A stretch of DNA of 64,000 nt, taken from contig CAMOIJ010000003.1 in the NCBI GenBank assembly GCA_946615865.1, forward strand, positions 54,149-118,148, given 5' to 3'. Made by a program: the position numbers and the translations under genes. Under the pieces are notes generated by a model that made no database searches, had not been told where the DNA came from, and saw only the letters and a program-made list of their open reading frames with translations. Below, piece by piece: positions 16,896 through 27,103 of the stretch. The number at the start of each line of letters is the position of its first letter. Position 1 is the stretch's first letter. This DNA is from an uncultured Lachnospiraceae bacterium (GTDB lineage Bacteria > Bacillota > Clostridia > Lachnospirales > Lachnospiraceae).

Positions 16896-18713
16896 TCAAG
16901 CCTTCCTGACCTTCCTGTCATAGGTAAGAAGCCCGTTGGTCTCCTCCTCGATATCTGAGACCTGCGTGTACACAGCAGCGCAAAGTCCATCGAAGACAAG
17001 TCCCTTAACAGTCTCCATCATCTCTGCAAAAGCGCCGGGAAACTCCTCCGCTGAAGTCTGGTGATATCCGTAAACCTCAGAGCTCATGGAATGCTCCGGA
17101 ATCTGGCAACCTATTCCGCCGTATTCAGAAATCACAAGGGCTCTGTTGTCTTTCTCAACCTTCAAAGGACGGAAGTAATTGTGCACGCTGCGCACATCTC
17201 CGCCTCCCTGATCGAACCATCCGCTGGCATGGTCCACAGGTCTTGTGGGATCCGCCTTTTTGACGATATCCGTGATACGGAGCGCGTCGAACTGGCCCCA
17301 CCCCTCATTGAAGGGAACCCACAAACCCACACAGGGGTAGTTATACAGCTGCCGGATCATGCGGACGATATCTCTCTCGAACCGCAGCCTGGCCTTCTCA
17401 TCTTCCCTGGCAAAGAGCTTGTAATGGTTGTCGCGCAAGATCCTCCCTGCCGCGGGAATGACCGTCGGCAGATAGGTTTCCAGAAGTGACTGCACAGGTC
17501 CTCCGCCGTTGACCATGTCCTGCCAGACCACCATTCCCAGGCGGTCGCAGTGATAGTACCAGCGGGCGGGCTCTATTTTGACATGTTTGCGGAGCATGTT
17601 GAAGCCGAGTTGCTTCATCTGCTCGATGTCGTAGACCATCGCCTCGTCCGCAGGCGGCGTCATAAGGCTCTCAGGCCAATATCCCTGATCCAGGATCCCG
17701 TTGAAGAAATACGGCTCGCCGTTCAGCAGCAGCCGGGCCTTTCCTGCCTCGTCTGTCCCCACGCCAAAAGAGCGCATGGCAAAATAGCTCTCGACCACAT
17801 CTTCTCCCGCTTCGATCCGCAGGTTGTAGAGTTCCGGGTGTTCCGGGCTCCAAAGGCGGGGGTTCTTAACGGGAATTCGAACTTTGAGACGGGAAGTCCG
17901 AGGATATGTGAAAGATTCCGCGCAGTCCGTGACTGTAATATAAATTGCCCGGTCAGGGCGTGAAGGGCCTTCCTGCTCCGCATCTCCCTGACACATCTTA
18001 GCATCTTTCGACATCCACAGCGCCACTTCAACTGCTTCCTCTTCTAGAAGAGGCGTGATTCTCATATGCCGGATGTAGGTCTCCGGAACTGTCTCCATCC
18101 AAACTGTCTGCCAGATCCCGCTCTGGGCGTGATAGAACATGCCTCCGGGATTGAGGGTCTGCTTGCCGCGGCACTCATTGCCTTCGTCGGTGTCATCCCA
18201 CACGAACACTATGAGTTCATTGTCACCGGGCTTCACATAATCCGTCACATCGAAACTGAACGATAAATATCCATTTCTGTGGCTTCCGACTTTCTGATCA
18301 TTCCAATATACAACGCAGCGCTCGTCCACCGCGCCAAAGTGCAGGATTAGACGCCTGCCCTCCGGCAGATGAAGATCTTCAATTGTTCTTCTGTACCAGA
18401 GAGTCTCTCCGGGCTGCAGAACACGCTTTACTCCTGAGCGCTCTGTCTCGGGGGAAAAGGGCACCAAAATCAGCCCGTCGGATGAAAGATCCGAGCAGGT
18501 CTCAGTTAGAGATCCTGTGAAGAATCCGTAGTCCCACCAGCCATTCAGGCAGGTCCAGTCCGCACGCCGCATCTGCGGTCTGGGGTACTCCGGCAGCGGA
18601 ACGGCCTGAGGACCGTTGTCTGCCTTCTCGCTCCACACAGTGCACAGTTCCCGGATCTCCGCTTCCTTCTTCCTGCCAAGCTGCAGGGATGCGATCGCGT
18701 CTTTCAGTCTCAT
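16896..18713 (-). CDS. Glycoside hydrolase family 2 (beta-galactosidase/glucuronidase-like)
   Basis: The 605-residue enzyme has the GH2 order: jelly-roll sugar-binding domain (50-225), Ig-like domain (225-330) and TIM barrel (330-605). Acid/base Glu470 is in FNEGWGQ and nucleophile Glu530 is in ISEYGG. Compared with LacZ it lacks the C-terminal domains, as in smaller Clostridial GH2 enzymes. No signal peptide, so cytoplasmic. The ATG at 18713 lies ten bases after GGGAGG; an ATG six codons upstream overlaps that site. Exact substrate is unknown. Confidence 0.92.
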   Translation of the reverse strand: MRLKDAIASLQLGRKKEAEIRELCTVWSEKADNGPQAVPLPEYPRPQMRRADWTCLNGWWDYGFFTGSLTETCSDLSSDGLILVPFSPETERSGVKRVLQPGETLWYRRTIEDLHLPEGRRLILHFGAVDERCVVYWNDQKVGSHRNGYLSFSFDVTDYVKPGDNELIVFVWDDTDEGNECRGKQTLNPGGMFYHAQSGIWQTVWMETVPETYIRHMRITPLLEEEAVEVALWMSKDAKMCQGDAEQEGPSRPDRAIYITVTDCAESFTYPRTSRLKVRIPVKNPRLWSPEHPELYNLRIEAGEDVVESYFAMRSFGVGTDEAGKARLLLNGEPYFFNGILDQGYWPESLMTPPADEAMVYDIEQMKQLGFNMLRKHVKIEPARWYYHCDRLGMVVWQDMVNGGGPVQSLLETYLPTVIPAAGRILRDNHYKLFAREDEKARLRFERDIVRMIRQLYNYPCVGLWVPFNEGWGQFDALRITDIVKKADPTRPVDHASGWFDQGGGDVRSVHNYFRPLKVEKDNRALVISEYGGIGCQIPEHSMSSEVYGYHQTSAEEFPGAFAEMMETVKGLVFDGLCAAVYTQVSDIEEETNGLLTYDRKVRKA

Positions 18714-18755
18714 CCTTATATAACCTCCCAATGCATTGTGGCAACCCCCTTTATA

Positions 18756-18860
18756 TCACTCATACTCAACAAGCAACCCTTCAGCATGAACGGCATAGCC
18801 ACGAACACCTACTATTCTCAGTTCTTCCAACAACTTCTTGCCAAGTTCCTTTTGTTTCAT
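18756..18860 (-). CDS. 34-residue ORF of unknown status
   Basis: The frame starts MKQKELGKKLLEELRIVG and ends with GLLVEYE. It has a bacterial-like amphipathic helix at its start but no clear ribosome binding site. It lies upstream of the GH2 gene, next to a gene remnant, and could itself be a remnant. Confidence 0.25.
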   Translation of the reverse strand: MKQKELGKKLLEELRIVGVRGYAVHAEGLLVEYE

Positions 18861-18884
18861 TTATCAAACAAGAATCCAATTTGA

Positions 18885-19082
18885 TTACTGATGGTTATCC
18901 GAATCTGTCTTAATGATATTCTTCCTGCGCATATAAGTCAAAATTGTATTAATTCTGCCGTTCTTCTGTCTACTGGATAATGTATCCGGAAGCATATCCC
19001 AAAGCAACTCCATATAATTTGCTTCAGTTTTTATAAAACTATCTGTAACTCCTGCCAAATGACTCTGCCCGGCAAATCCAGA
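18885..19082 (-). pseudogene. C-terminal remnant, probably of an AlbA_2/Schlafen-type ATP-binding protein
   Basis: The minus-strand frame contains TEANYMELLWDMLPDTL followed by RQKNGRINTILTYMRRK and ends in KTDSDNHQ. This resembles the winged-helix tail of putative DNA-binding (AlbA_2/AAA_4) proteins. Upstream the frame runs straight into repeat array C, so the body of the gene is gone. The family call is from pattern only. Confidence 0.45.
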
Positions 19083-19094
19083 TTTCGCAGCATC
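19068..19094. repeat. Left copy of a 26-27 bp direct repeat flanking array C
   Basis: CCCGGCAAATCCAGATTTC followed by GCAGCATC. The same sequence with two changes lies on the other side of the array at 19471. Confidence 0.8.
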
Positions 19095-19121
19095 GAGACA
19101 AATGGAAGTTGTCTGTCTTGT

Positions 19122-19447
19122 GCCGTTTGAGTGCCGCTGGAGACAGTCCAGGGGCACTTCGGCGGCAATATGCTTGAATTGTGGGGCCTACTGCCGCTTG
19201 AGTGCCGCTGGAGACAGTCCAGGGGCACTTCAGCGGCAATATGCTTGAATTGTGGGGCTACTGCCGCTTGAGTGCCGCTGGAGACAGTCCAGGGGCACTT
19301 CAGCGGCAATATGCTTGAATTGTGGGGCTACTGCCGCTTGCGTGCCGCTGGAGACAGTCCAGGGGCACTTCAGCGGCAATAAGCTTGAATTGTGGGGCTA
19401 CTGCCGCTTGAGTGCCGCTGGAGACAGTCCAGGGGCACTCAAGCGGC
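19122..19447. repeat. Array C: five hairpin units, 70-bp period
   Basis: Each unit is a 45-base inverted repeat: GCCGCTTGAGTGCC, then G-CTGGA-gacag-TCCAG-G, then GGCACTTCAGCGGC. Units start at 19122, 19193, 19263, 19333 and 19403. The linkers of about 25 bases (around GCTTGAATTGTGGGGC) are almost identical. In unit 1, GCCGTT faces GGCGGC, which keeps pairing through G-T pairs; in unit 5 the right arm is changed to GGCACTCAAGCGGC and is a perfect complement. Small open frames across the array are by-products. Confidence 0.9.
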
Positions 19448-19470
19448 AATAAGCCCTGGAATCACTTCAT

Positions 19471-19508
19471 CCCGGCAAATCCAGATTTCACAACATCCCG
19501 GCAAATCC
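19471..19508. repeat. Right copy of the flanking direct repeat, plus a partial second copy
   Basis: CCCGGCAAATCCAGATTTC with ACAACATC, followed at once by CCCGGCAAATCC. With the copy at 19068 it brackets array C. Confidence 0.8.
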
Positions 19509-19510
19509 CC

Positions 19511-19880
19511 ATTAATGATCACATTATAATTCTACACTCAGTACAAATTCGAACTCTTACATTGATTAATTATATTCGCTGAGGCGAATACTCAACATTC
19601 TCATAAATAGTATGGGTATGCTCTTGTTAGGCACATATCTTTGAGCGGAGTCAGCCTTTGCCGTTCATAGGTACAAATCAGTAATTCCTGAGCACTGTGC
19701 CCAACCGATAGATATTTCCAAGAGAGGAACGGAATTGACAGGCTTTCATGTAAGAAAATTTGTGAAGGGGGGTGTCGCAGGCCCGGCTCGACCGCGCCCG
19801 AGGGCGCGCTCGAGCTGTATGTTGGCGGAGTATACCTTCCCACAGAAGTGAAACCTCCTGCTTGTCGGTTTTACGAGATA
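19511..19880. other. Non-coding stretch between array C and the guaA terminator
   Basis: AT-rich DNA with no convincing gene. At 19777-19808 there is a GC-rich hairpin (GCTCGACCGCGCCC facing GGGCGCGCTCGAGC, one mismatch). Short frames on both strands here have no ribosome binding site or recognisable product. Confidence 0.5.
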
Positions 19881-19881
19881 A

Positions 19882-19930
19882 AAAAGAGAGCGTCTGCTCG
19901 TGCAAGCACGGCATCCGCTCTCTTTTATTA
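19882..19930 (-). terminator. Terminator of guaA
   Basis: AAAGAGAGCG and CGCTCTCTTT enclose an inner CGTGC/GCACG hairpin, and the minus strand continues with a T run. It is 55 bases past the guaA stop. Confidence 0.8.
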
Positions 19931-19984
19931 TCTCTACATCCGCTTCGCGTCTGTCACTTCTGTGTGAAGGTGCATTCCTTGTTA

Positions 19985-21541
19985 TCACTCAAGTTCGATC
20001 GTTCCCGGCGGCTTGCTCGTCAGGTCATAGAGCACGCGGTTGACGCCCTTCACCTCATTGATGATACGCGTCATGCAGATCTGCAGCACATTCCACGGAA
20101 TCTCTGCTGCTTCCGCCGTCATAAAATCGCTCGTCAGCACGCCTCGCAGGGCTACGGCATAGTCATAAGTTCTTCCGTCGCCCATGACGCCTACAGACCT
20201 CATATTGGTTAGCGCGGCAAAAAATTGTCCCTTCCCGGTATCAATGCCGCCCTTTTCCAGCTCCTCGCGAAAGATCGCGTCCGCCTCCTGTACGATCCGA
20301 ACCTTCTCGGCGGTGATATCACCGACGATCCTGACGCCAAGGCCGGGTCCCGGGAAGGGCTGCCGGAACACAAGATGCCTGGGAAGGCCCAGTTCCAGTC
20401 CGGTCTGCCTGACTTCATCCTTAAAGAGCATCCGAAGAGGCTCTACGATCTCCTTGAAGTCCACATGCTCAGGCAGTCCGCCGACGTTGTGGTGGGACTT
20501 GATCACAGCTCCTCCGTTTCCGGTGCCGCTCTCCACTACGTCGGGATAGATGGTCCCCTGGGCCAGGAAGTCCACTTCGCCGATCCTCTTGGCCTCTTCT
20601 TCAAATACATTTATGAATTCCGCGCCGATGATCTTTCGCTTCATCTCGGGGTCTGTTATTCCCGCAAGTTTGATATAAAATCTGTCCTGCGCATTGACTC
20701 TGACGAAGTTCAGTTCAAAGGGTCCTTCAGGACCGAATACCGCTTCCACTTCATCCCCTTCGTCTTTTCGAAGGAGTCCGTGGTCCACGAATACGCAGGT
20801 GAGCTGCTTTCCGATCGCTTTTGCGAGCAGGGCCGCTGCTACAGACGAATCCACGCCTCCGGAGAGGCCCAGAAGGACCTTGCCGTCTCCAATCTTCTCG
20901 CGCAGTTCCTTCACAGTTGTCTCCACATAGGAGGACATCTTCCAGCTTCCGCTGCATCCGCAGATATCCATCACAAAATTGCGCAGGAGCTGCGTTCCGA
21001 AGGGGGTATGCACCACCTCAGGGTGGAACTGGACAGCGTAGAGCCTGCTGCCGGAGTTCTCCATTGCGGCCACAGGGCAGTTTTCTGTGTGGGCAGTGAT
21101 CTTAAATCCTCTGGGGGGATTTGCAATATAATCTGTATGGCTCATCCAGCAGGTATTCTCCGCAGTAGAAATCCCTTTGAACAGTTTAGAGCCGCTTTCC
21201 ACGCCGTCCAGCTCTATTTTGGTATGTCCGTATTCGCTGACAGGCGCCGTCTTCACAGTGCCGCCCAGTTTGTGCGCCATGAGCTGCGATCCGTAGCAGA
21301 TGCCCAGCACAGGAATTCCCAATCCGAAAAGAGCCTTGTCGCAGGTCGGTGAATCCTCTGCATAGACGCTGTTAGGGCCTCCCGTGAGAATGATTCCCTT
21401 GGGGTGCATCGCCAGGATCTCCCCCGGCGTCCTGGTATAGGGATGAATTTCGCAGTATACATTGCACTCTCTGACTCTTCTTGCGATCAGCTGCTTGTAC
21501 TGGCCGCCAAAATCCAGAACGATGATCAGTTCTTTCTCCAT
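19985..21541 (-). CDS. guaA: GMP synthase (glutamine-hydrolysing)
   Basis: The 518-residue enzyme aminates XMP to GMP. The class I glutamine amidotransferase domain (1-195) has nucleophile Cys in [10 protein letters not shown] and the His-Glu pair in FHPEV. The ATP-pyrophosphatase domain has the P-loop [14 protein letters not shown] near residue 225, and the C-terminus ends KPPGTIELE as expected. The ATG at 21541 follows GGAGGGAAT; an upstream in-frame start seven codons earlier has no such site. It follows asnS after a hairpin. Confidence 0.97.
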   Translation of the reverse strand: MEKELIIVLDFGGQYKQLIARRVRECNVYCEIHPYTRTPGEILAMHPKGIILTGGPNSVYAEDSPTCDKALFGLGIPVLGICYGSQLMAHKLGGTVKTAPVSEYGHTKIELDGVESGSKLFKGISTAENTCWMSHTDYIANPPRGFKITAHTENCPVAAMENSGSRLYAVQFHPEVVHTPFGTQLLRNFVMDICGCSGSWKMSSYVETTVKELREKIGDGKVLLGLSGGVDSSVAAALLAKAIGKQLTCVFVDHGLLRKDEGDEVEAVFGPEGPFELNFVRVNAQDRFYIKLAGITDPEMKRKIIGAEFINVFEEEAKRIGEVDFLAQGTIYPDVVESGTGNGGAVIKSHHNVGGLPEHVDFKEIVEPLRMLFKDEVRQTGLELGLPRHLVFRQPFPGPGLGVRIVGDITAEKVRIVQEADAIFREELEKGGIDTGKGQFFAALTNMRSVGVMGDGRTYDYAVALRGVLTSDFMTAEAAEIPWNVLQICMTRIINEVKGVNRVLYDLTSKPPGTIELE

Positions 21542-21563
21542 ATTCCCTCCATAATACAACAAT

Positions 21564-21589
21564 GAGACAGGAGCTCCCGCTCCTGTCTC
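21564..21589 (-). terminator. Hairpin between asnS and guaA
   Basis: A 10-bp stem (GAGACAGGAG with its complement) sits between the asnS stop and the guaA ribosome binding site, followed by a T-containing tract. It may end or attenuate transcription from asnS. Confidence 0.55.
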
Positions 21590-21599
21590 ACGTGGTTTC

Positions 21600-23003
<1,404 letters not shown>

Positions 23004-23039
23004 AGTCTTATTTCCCACTCCTTTTATTTCAAAATATAT

Positions 23040-24272
23040 TTACTTGACCGTTTCTGTCTCAGCCGCCGCTGCTGTCGCACCGGTAGATCCCTCTTCTGCT
23101 GCAGGTGCGTTCACAGTGGTCTTGCTCTTGAGGAAATCCATGACTTTCCTGCGGTCGAGGATCTCTCTGTAGGACTCCTGGTCCTCTCTGGGAACGTCAT
23201 CAGCCGAAGTATATCCGCTGTTGCTGATAGCTACTTCCAGTTCCGCCTGGAAGTCTTCATCGCTCATGCTCAGTCCCTCTTTGTCGCCGATAGCCTTGAG
23301 AATGATGTTCTTCTTGATGCTCTCGGAAGCCATGTCCTTGATATCCTGCTCGTAGCTGTCCTCAGTGGATCCGTATGCGAGCTGCATGAGTGTCTTGAGG
23401 TCAACACCGTACTGCTGCGCGTAAGCAGTGAGTTCCGATGCGATAGACTCGTTCATTCTCTCTATCATAGCCTCAGGAATGTCCTTCTTGAAGGTGCTCT
23501 TCTCATACAGAGAATTCCTGATCGCCTCCTCAAGTCTCTGAGTATACTGGCTCTCGTAATTCTCCACAAGGTAATTTCTCACGTAAGTGCGCAGTCCGTC
23601 AACCGTATTCACAGCGTTGCCGAAATCATCGGTGATTCCCAGTTCCGTCACAAACTGGTCTGTCAGCTTGGGAACCTCATACTGCTGGATCGAATTGATG
23701 GTGACATCGAACTCAGCGTCTACCCCGGCCTTTGTGGAGTCCGCGTAGTCCTTCGGGAATGTCAGTTCCAAAGTGACGGTCTCGCCGACCTTGCTGCCGA
23801 CCAGTCCGTCCTCAAATCCCTCGATAAATGTCTTCGAACCGATCTCAAGATCATATCCTTCAGCAGATCCGCCGTCAAACTCTTCTCCGTCGATCCTGCC
23901 GACATAATCGATATTGACGACATCTCCCTCCTGGACCTTAGTCCGCTTTGTCACTTCCTTGAGCTCTCTTCTCGCCTGTCTATACTGGTCGATCATCGCC
24001 TCGACTTCATCGTCCGAGACTACCGTGACAGGCTCCACTTCAATGGTCATGGACGCGTAATCAGCGGGAACATCCACATAATCCGCGGCTGTGATACCGG
24101 ACAGATAAGCGGTCGGCTCATTCATCCATTCTTCCGCGGCCGCAACTTCCTCCGCGGACTCCTGCGTCGTAGCCGCCGTGGCAGATTCCGTTTTCGCGCC
24201 TGAATTTCCGCACCCTGTCATCGCCAGCACTACCATCGCTGTCATGACAGCTGCCAATGTTCTTTTCTTCAT
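23040..24272 (-). CDS. Exported lipoprotein with FKBP and trigger-factor-like C-terminal domains
   Basis: The 410-residue protein starts with a lipoprotein signal peptide, MKKRTLAAVMTAMVVLA, then the lipobox MTGC with Cys21. After an acidic linker there is a helical part, an FKBP-type prolyl isomerase domain (about residues 113-190; VQEGDVVNIDYVGRI, SKTFIEGFEDGLVG) and a helical region (190-385) like the C-terminal chaperone arm of trigger factor. The tail is Ala/Glu/Thr-rich. It lacks the ribosome-binding N-domain, so it probably folds exported proteins at the outer face of the membrane. Confidence 0.85.
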   Translation of the reverse strand: MKKRTLAAVMTAMVVLAMTGCGNSGAKTESATAATTQESAEEVAAAEEWMNEPTAYLSGITAADYVDVPADYASMTIEVEPVTVVSDDEVEAMIDQYRQARRELKEVTKRTKVQEGDVVNIDYVGRIDGEEFDGGSAEGYDLEIGSKTFIEGFEDGLVGSKVGETVTLELTFPKDYADSTKAGVDAEFDVTINSIQQYEVPKLTDQFVTELGITDDFGNAVNTVDGLRTYVRNYLVENYESQYTQRLEEAIRNSLYEKSTFKKDIPEAMIERMNESIASELTAYAQQYGVDLKTLMQLAYGSTEDSYEQDIKDMASESIKKNIILKAIGDKEGLSMSDEDFQAELEVAISNSGYTSADDVPREDQESYREILDRRKVMDFLKSKTTVNAPAAEEGSTGATAAAAETETVK

Positions 24273-24504
24273 AAGTTCATTCTGCCTTTCTATAGCATTC
24301 TTGAAAAGTGTTTCATCTAATTCGAGAATAACTAGTATAGTTTAGCATAATAGGCCGATTCTTAAAAGCATTTTGTATTACGCAATTGTGAACTTGCTAT
24401 AAATTTTTGCCATAAATGCGCGCTTTAACTTTAAATTCGCTTGTTGCCTTGCCTATCATTCAATGTTAAAATGCATAGTAGCGTATTTGTAGGAGGGTAC
24501 TGAT

Positions 24505-24984
24505 TTGAAGACAGGTACAATCGTTTTACTGGTAATCTTGGTCATCCTGATCGGAGTTCTCGTGGCGCTCTATTTCATAGGCAAGCGTCTTGAGAAGCAG
24601 CAGGCGGAGCAGAATGAGCGCATACAGGCCAACAAGCAGCCTGTGGTCATCATGGCCGTTGACAAGAAGAGACTCAAACTCAAGGAGTCGGGACTTCCCG
24701 AGGAAGTCATCTCGCAGACACCGTGGTATGCCCGCCGGTCCAAGGTGCCGATCGTTAAGGCCAAGGTTGGATCACGGTTCATGAATCTTATCGCAGACGA
24801 GAAAGTATTCGACTATATCCCCATCAACAAGCAGGTCAAGGCAATGGTCAGCGGTATTTACATCGTCGAAGTCAAGGGCATGCGCGGACAGAAGCTTGTT
24901 TCCGACAACCCCGTCAAGAAGAGCTGGTTCCGCAAGCAGATGGACAAGCTGCAGGAGAAGGCAGGCGCCAAGCCCCTCAAGTGA
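24505..24984 (+). CDS. Single-span membrane protein of unknown function (TTG start)
   Basis: The 159-residue protein begins at a TTG with AGGAGGG seven bases upstream. Residues 5-25 are one hydrophobic helix, followed by a charged coil (KRLEKQQAEQNERIQANK) and a conserved-looking basic beta domain (PVVIMAVDKKRLKLKESGLP, KVPIVKAKVGSRFMNLIADE). The C-terminus is Lys-rich. The domain should lie on the cytoplasmic side if the helix acts as a start-transfer anchor with its charged end inside. No family is recognised. Confidence 0.75.
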   Translation: MKTGTIVLLVILVILIGVLVALYFIGKRLEKQQAEQNERIQANKQPVVIMAVDKKRLKLKESGLPEEVISQTPWYARRSKVPIVKAKVGSRFMNLIADEKVFDYIPINKQVKAMVSGIYIVEVKGMRGQKLVSDNPVKKSWFRKQMDKLQEKAGAKPLK

Positions 24985-25023
24985 TCCCGGGCAGAATCCA
25001 CAATTCATTACCGTAAGAACAAT

Positions 25024-25061
25024 AAAAAAGCGTGCCGCATTACTGCGGCACGCTTTTTTTA
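25024..25061. terminator. Bidirectional terminator
   Basis: AAAAAGCGTGCCGCA and its complement enclose TTAC, with A and T runs on the two sides. It serves the membrane-protein gene and the convergent DUF1934 gene. Confidence 0.92.
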
Positions 25062-25073
25062 TACTGTGTTTGT

Positions 25074-25496
25074 TTATACAGGCTCAGCTTTGATCGTCAC
25101 CGCGCACTCCATGGAATCTCCTCCCTGAAGGTGCAGGTCGTATGAAACTCTGCCGTGGAAATTACTGCCGACCTCCCTCATGGCCAGGCGTTTTGTAAAA
25201 ATCTTCATCGGGATCGATCCAAATCCCGTCTCATACATACATTCCAGTTCTCTCTCAGGCTCAAAGCGCATCATGGTGCTGACAACGCCTGTTCTCTCAA
25301 TGCTGCAGCCGGTCTTCGAAAAGACCAGTCTCGAATCCGTGAACTCTCCGCTCTGCGGATCCGTCTCGCGGTACTCAAAAATATGCAGATCCTCTCTCTT
25401 CTCATACCATGCGCGGCACTGAGTCGAATTGCGGTCTTTCCGGCCGTCCGCGTCCTTTTGCTCTCCTGTCACTGTGAGCCAGACTTCTCTACCCAA
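25074..25496 (-). CDS. DUF1934 beta-barrel protein (probable TTG start)
   Basis: About 140 residues in the lipocalin-like DUF1934 family: short N-terminal strand REVWLTVTGEQ, central DSRLVFSKTGCSIERTG and MMRFEPERE, and a closing VSYDLHLQGGDSMECAVTIK. Function of the family is unknown. A TTG at 25496, eleven bases after GGAG, gives the usual family length; an ATG at 25547 would extend it far into the gntR gene. It overlaps nothing if the TTG is used and is the last gene of the plsC-pyr-ispE run. Confidence 0.8.
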   Translation of the reverse strand: MGREVWLTVTGEQKDADGRKDRNSTQCRAWYEKREDLHIFEYRETDPQSGEFTDSRLVFSKTGCSIERTGVVSTMMRFEPERELECMYETGFGSIPMKIFTKRLAMREVGSNFHGRVSYDLHLQGGDSMECAVTIKAEPV

Positions 25497-25501
25497 CTCT
25501 G

Positions 25502-26215
25502 TCAGTCTCCGTTTTCCGAAAGAAGCTGCTGTCTGATCGCTCTGCACTGGCGGTCAATATGAACGTGTGCCGCCTTCTCTGCTTCTTCCCTTTTTCCGTT
25601 CACGATCGCGTCACAGATCTCGGAGTGCTCGGCGATCAGATGCTCATACCGCAGGTCGTCCTGAATGAACTCATAGCGGTACCGGTAAATATTATCGGCC
25701 AGCCCGTCCAGAATCCCCTTCAGCTTCTCGTTCCTGGCGGCTTTCAGGATCAGATCATGGAAACGTACGTCCGCTTCCGCGATCATGACGCTGTCCCCAG
25801 TCTGTGTGATCCGGTTAAAAGACGCGCAGGCCACCCGGAGCTGCTCCTTCTCCTCTTCTGTGATCCTCTCGCTCGCAAGCCCTGCGCTGAGCTGCTCCAG
25901 TGCGCTTCTGATCTCCATTACTTCCTGCAGGTCCTCCACAGTCATCCTGGAAACTCTCGCGCCGCTCCCCGCGACGATCGTCACAAGCCCGTCCGCTTCC
26001 AGTAGTCTGATCGCCTCTCTGATCGGCGTCCGGCTGGTTCCGAGGATCTTTCCTAGTTTTACTTCCGTGAGCCTGTCGCCGGGTTTAAGTTTTCCTGTCA
26101 GGATCGCTTTGCGAAGAGACATAAACACCGCGTCGCGAAGAGGCATTGACTGCTGTTCCTCGGTCATCGACATACCCGCGCTAGTAAGATTATCTTCTCC
26201 CATTGAGTCCTCCAT
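25502..26215 (-). CDS. GntR-family regulator, FCD (FadR) subfamily
   Basis: The 237-residue protein has an N-terminal winged helix (25-95; PLRDAVFMSLRKAILTGKL, LGTSRTPIREAIRLLEADG) and an all-helical FCD ligand domain (100-225) with the metal-binding D-x-x-F-H and terminal His pair pattern. FCD regulators respond to organic acids. Its stop-start junction with ispE has no gap. Its target cannot be inferred; pyr/ispE neighbours may just share the transcript. Confidence 0.88.
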   Translation of the reverse strand: MEDSMGEDNLTSAGMSMTEEQQSMPLRDAVFMSLRKAILTGKLKPGDRLTEVKLGKILGTSRTPIREAIRLLEADGLVTIVAGSGARVSRMTVEDLQEVMEIRSALEQLSAGLASERITEEEKEQLRVACASFNRITQTGDSVMIAEADVRFHDLILKAARNEKLKGILDGLADNIYRYRYEFIQDDLRYEHLIAEHSEICDAIVNGKREEAEKAAHVHIDRQCRAIRQQLLSENGD

Positions 26216-27103
26216 TTAAATCCGGTAAATAAATTCACACGCAATGACCTTGCAGTTTTTCTCTCTGTTCACCGCTTCAAATGCGTCAGCCGCCCTCTTT
26301 GCCTCCTCTTTGCTCGCGAAGATAGAAAAAACTGTTGGTCCACTGCCGGTCATTTTGGATTCCAGCGCTCCCTTACTCACAAAAAATTCCTCGATCTCTC
26401 CGATCTCGGGATACATCGTCCCGGTCACTTCCTCCAGGACATTACCGCAGAGCCCCGCCATTCCCGCGAGATCGCCCCGCGAGATCGCATCTATCTGCGC
26501 GTCGATGTCGGGGTGAGTGACCGCCTCAAGGCTGTCATATTTTCTATAGATCTCTGCTGTAGAGACATTCACCGGCGGTTTGCAGACCACCAGTCCGCAC
26601 TGCGGCGCGTCCGGGAGCACAGCCAGGACCTCTCCGATCCCCTCTGACAGCTGCGTCCCTCCGGTCACACAGTACGGAATGTCCGCTCCCAGGCTCACTC
26701 CGATCTTCTGCAGTTCTTCATCGCTTACTTCCGGCACGAACAGGTCCCTGACCGCGCGAAGAGCGGCAGCCGCGTCTGTGCTTCCGCCGGCCATTCCGGC
26801 AGCCACCGGTATGTTCTTCTTCAAAGTGATCTTAAGATCTCTCCGTATTCCATATTTTGCCTCCATGCGGCGTACGGCCCGAACGATCAGATTGTCCTCT
26901 CCTCCCGGAATCTCACCGCTGTCTGACATAAGAGTGATCTCCATGGAGGAGCACTCCCTATCCTGCGTCTCAAAGACAAGCTCGTCATACAGGTCGATCG
27001 TCTGCATGATCATCTTTACAATGTGATAGCCGTTGTCAAGACGCCCCAGCACATCGAGGCTCAGGTTGATCTTGGCGTATGCTGTTTCTTTCGTTTTTCT
27101 CAT
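26216..27103 (-). CDS. ispE: 4-diphosphocytidyl-2-C-methyl-D-erythritol kinase
   Basis: The 295-residue GHMP kinase phosphorylates CDP-methylerythritol in the MEP isoprenoid pathway. It has AYAKINLSLDVLGRLDNGYH at the start, the ATP loop PVAAGMAGGSTDAAAAL near residue 100 and MTGSGPTVF near residue 250. Its ATG overlaps the pyrD stop (ATGA). Confidence 0.95.
   Translation of the reverse strand: MRKTKETAYAKINLSLDVLGRLDNGYHIVKMIMQTIDLYDELVFETQDRECSSMEITLMSDSGEIPGGEDNLIVRAVRRMEAKYGIRRDLKITLKKNIPVAAGMAGGSTDAAAALRAVRDLFVPEVSDEELQKIGVSLGADIPYCVTGGTQLSEGIGEVLAVLPDAPQCGLVVCKPPVNVSTAEIYRKYDSLEAVTHPDIDAQIDAISRGDLAGMAGLCGNVLEEVTGTMYPEIGEIEEFFVSKGALESKMTGSGPTVFSIFASKEEAKRAADAFEAVNREKNCKVIACEFIYRI

Noticed and set aside
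19601..19988. Short minus-strand frames between array C and guaA
   Set aside because: They cross the guaA terminator and a GC-rich hairpin and have no ribosome site.
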